Source of the DNA: Parcubacteria group bacterium M10-OD1-1
GTDB taxonomy: Bacteria; Patescibacteriota; Minisyncoccia; Moranbacterales; UBA2206
NCBI GenBank assembly: GCA_003056145.1
Contig: LSNL01000002.1
Coordinates: forward strand, 1-36,368
Length of the DNA stretch: 36,368 bases
Direction: 5' to 3'
In this document: positions 35,283 through 36,368 of the stretch, in pieces
How the letters are laid out: every line of letters starts with the position of its first letter
How positions within the stretch are numbered: the first letter of the stretch is position 1
Program-made: the position numbers and the translations under genes
Notes under the pieces: generated by a model
The model's database searches: none
Told to the model about the DNA's origin: nothing
Seen by the model: the letters and a program-made list of their open reading frames with translations, nothing else

Positions 35283-36368
35283 ATGAATAAAAAAATAAAG
35301 GAAAAAAGGATAGATTCCGCTATTATTATGGAAGATAATCGTTTAATTAGACCTAGTTTTTTAGAAAAGAAAAAAAAAGTAAAAGTGTCTAAAAAAACCA
35401 CTAACTTTATTGATAATTCGCAAGTTGGGATGGTTGGTAATGGAATTTACCACAAAGGAGTAAAATATATTACACATTCAGATCTTCATCATAAACACAG
35501 TGCTATCAAAACTTTTCACGCTCATCAGAAAGTAATTATTCTCGTGCTCCTTATTTTGGTCATAGGGGGGGGCATAGCTAATCTGCAAGAAACTTTAATT
35601 GTAATTATAGCGGGATTGTCAGTCCTTTATTTTTCGGATATCTTTTTTAATCTTTTTCTTATTATTAGAAGTTTTCAAAAATCGGAAGAGGTGCAAATTC
35701 GTCAAGCTGAAATTAAAAAACTTGACGATGCAAATCTTCCGGTCTACACAATCTTTTGTCCGCTTTATAAGGAATGGCAAGTTATTCCGCAATTCACGCG
35801 GGCAATATCCAAACTTGATTGGCCGAAAGACAAGTTGGATGTGCAATTACTTTTGGAAGAAAACGATCCTGAAACAATTAAGGAAGCAAGAAGAATGGAT
35901 TTGCCGAGTTATTTTCGTATTCTTATTGTTCCACATGGTCATCCGAAAACTAAGCCTAAAGCTTGCAATTATGGGCTATGCCATGCCAAAGGAGAATATG
36001 CGGTTATTTTTGATGCAGAGGATATTCCTGACCTAGATCAATTGAAAAAAGCTTACCTTGTTTTTAAAAAACAGAAGAATGAGAAAATAATTTGCGCTCA
36101 GGCTAAATTAAACTTTTATAACGCACGCCAAAATATTTTGACGCGTCTTTTTTCTGCCGAATATGCTTTATGGTTTGATTTAATTCTTACTGGTATGCAA
36201 TCAATCAAATCGCCAATTCCTCTTGGTGGCACTTCTAATCATTTCCGAACAAAAGATCTAAGGATGCTTAATGGTTGGGACCCTTTTAATGTAACGGAAG
36301 ATTGTGATTTGGGAATTAGGATAACAAAAATGGGATACCATACGACTATTTTCAATTCAAATACAATG
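35283..36368 (+). CDS. Family 2 glycosyltransferase, 3'-truncated by window end
   Basis: Open frame from ATG 35283 to the edge (362 codons), absent from the track; FCPLYKEW, PHGHPKTKPKACNYGL, VIFDAEDIPD, TEDCDLGIRITKMGY. Confidence 0.88.
   Translation, partial: MNKKIKEKRIDSAIIMEDNRLIRPSFLEKKKKVKVSKKTTNFIDNSQVGMVGNGIYHKGVKYITHSDLHHKHSAIKTFHAHQKVIILVLLILVIGGGIANLQETLIVIIAGLSVLYFSDIFFNLFLIIRSFQKSEEVQIRQAEIKKLDDANLPVYTIFCPLYKEWQVIPQFTRAISKLDWPKDKLDVQLLLEENDPETIKEARRMDLPSYFRILIVPHGHPKTKPKACNYGLCHAKGEYAVIFDAEDIPDLDQLKKAYLVFKKQKNEKIICAQAKLNFYNARQNILTRLFSAEYALWFDLILTGMQSIKSPIPLGGTSNHFRTKDLRMLNGWDPFNVTEDCDLGIRITKMGYHTTIFNSNTM

Noticed and set aside
35619-35846. Minus-strand 75-aa ORF and plus-strand 104-aa ORF (35722-36036)
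   Set aside because: Both overlap the continuous GT2 frame from 35283 to the window end, which carries recognisable GT2 motifs
1-36368. CRISPR arrays, tRNA/rRNA genes, transposases or phage modules
   Set aside because: No regularly spaced repeats, cloverleaf/T-loop signatures, rRNA-like blocks, transposase motifs or phage structural genes seen by eye; short or divergent RNAs could be missed without a search tool

Overview
AT-rich window with compact, mostly co-oriented gene clusters. The gene content and style suggest a Candidatus Patescibacteria/CPR-like bacterium (inference). Core content: a TrmB-type regulator; a receiver-domain protein; dapB; an EEP nuclease; a serpin; a 7TM-GAF histidine kinase, ispH and a tandem-receiver protein; an archaeal-type aspS; MFS; scpA, scpB, a D,D-carboxypeptidase and mraY; an AbrB-like 56-aa protein; pyrE/pyrF-like genes; an SNase-like nuclease; a lower-glycolysis cluster (pgk, eno, gpmI, PfkB kinase, ADP-forming acyl-CoA synthetase); and a GT2 + GH18/CBM chitinase-like pair followed by a second GT2 cut by the window edge. 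The most unusual signal is two short transcription units (about 1314-1985 and 17465-17940), with a weaker third (about 30126-30470). Their sense transcripts appear tiled almost end to end with near-perfect hairpins, many closed by G.U pairs that only work in the coding-strand RNA. Each unit has a sigma70-like promoter and a Shine-Dalgarno; the first two end in a classical intrinsic terminator. One of them encodes a receiver-fold protein, so coding sequence and RNA structure may be superimposed. All structure claims were made by eye; no folding or database search was run.
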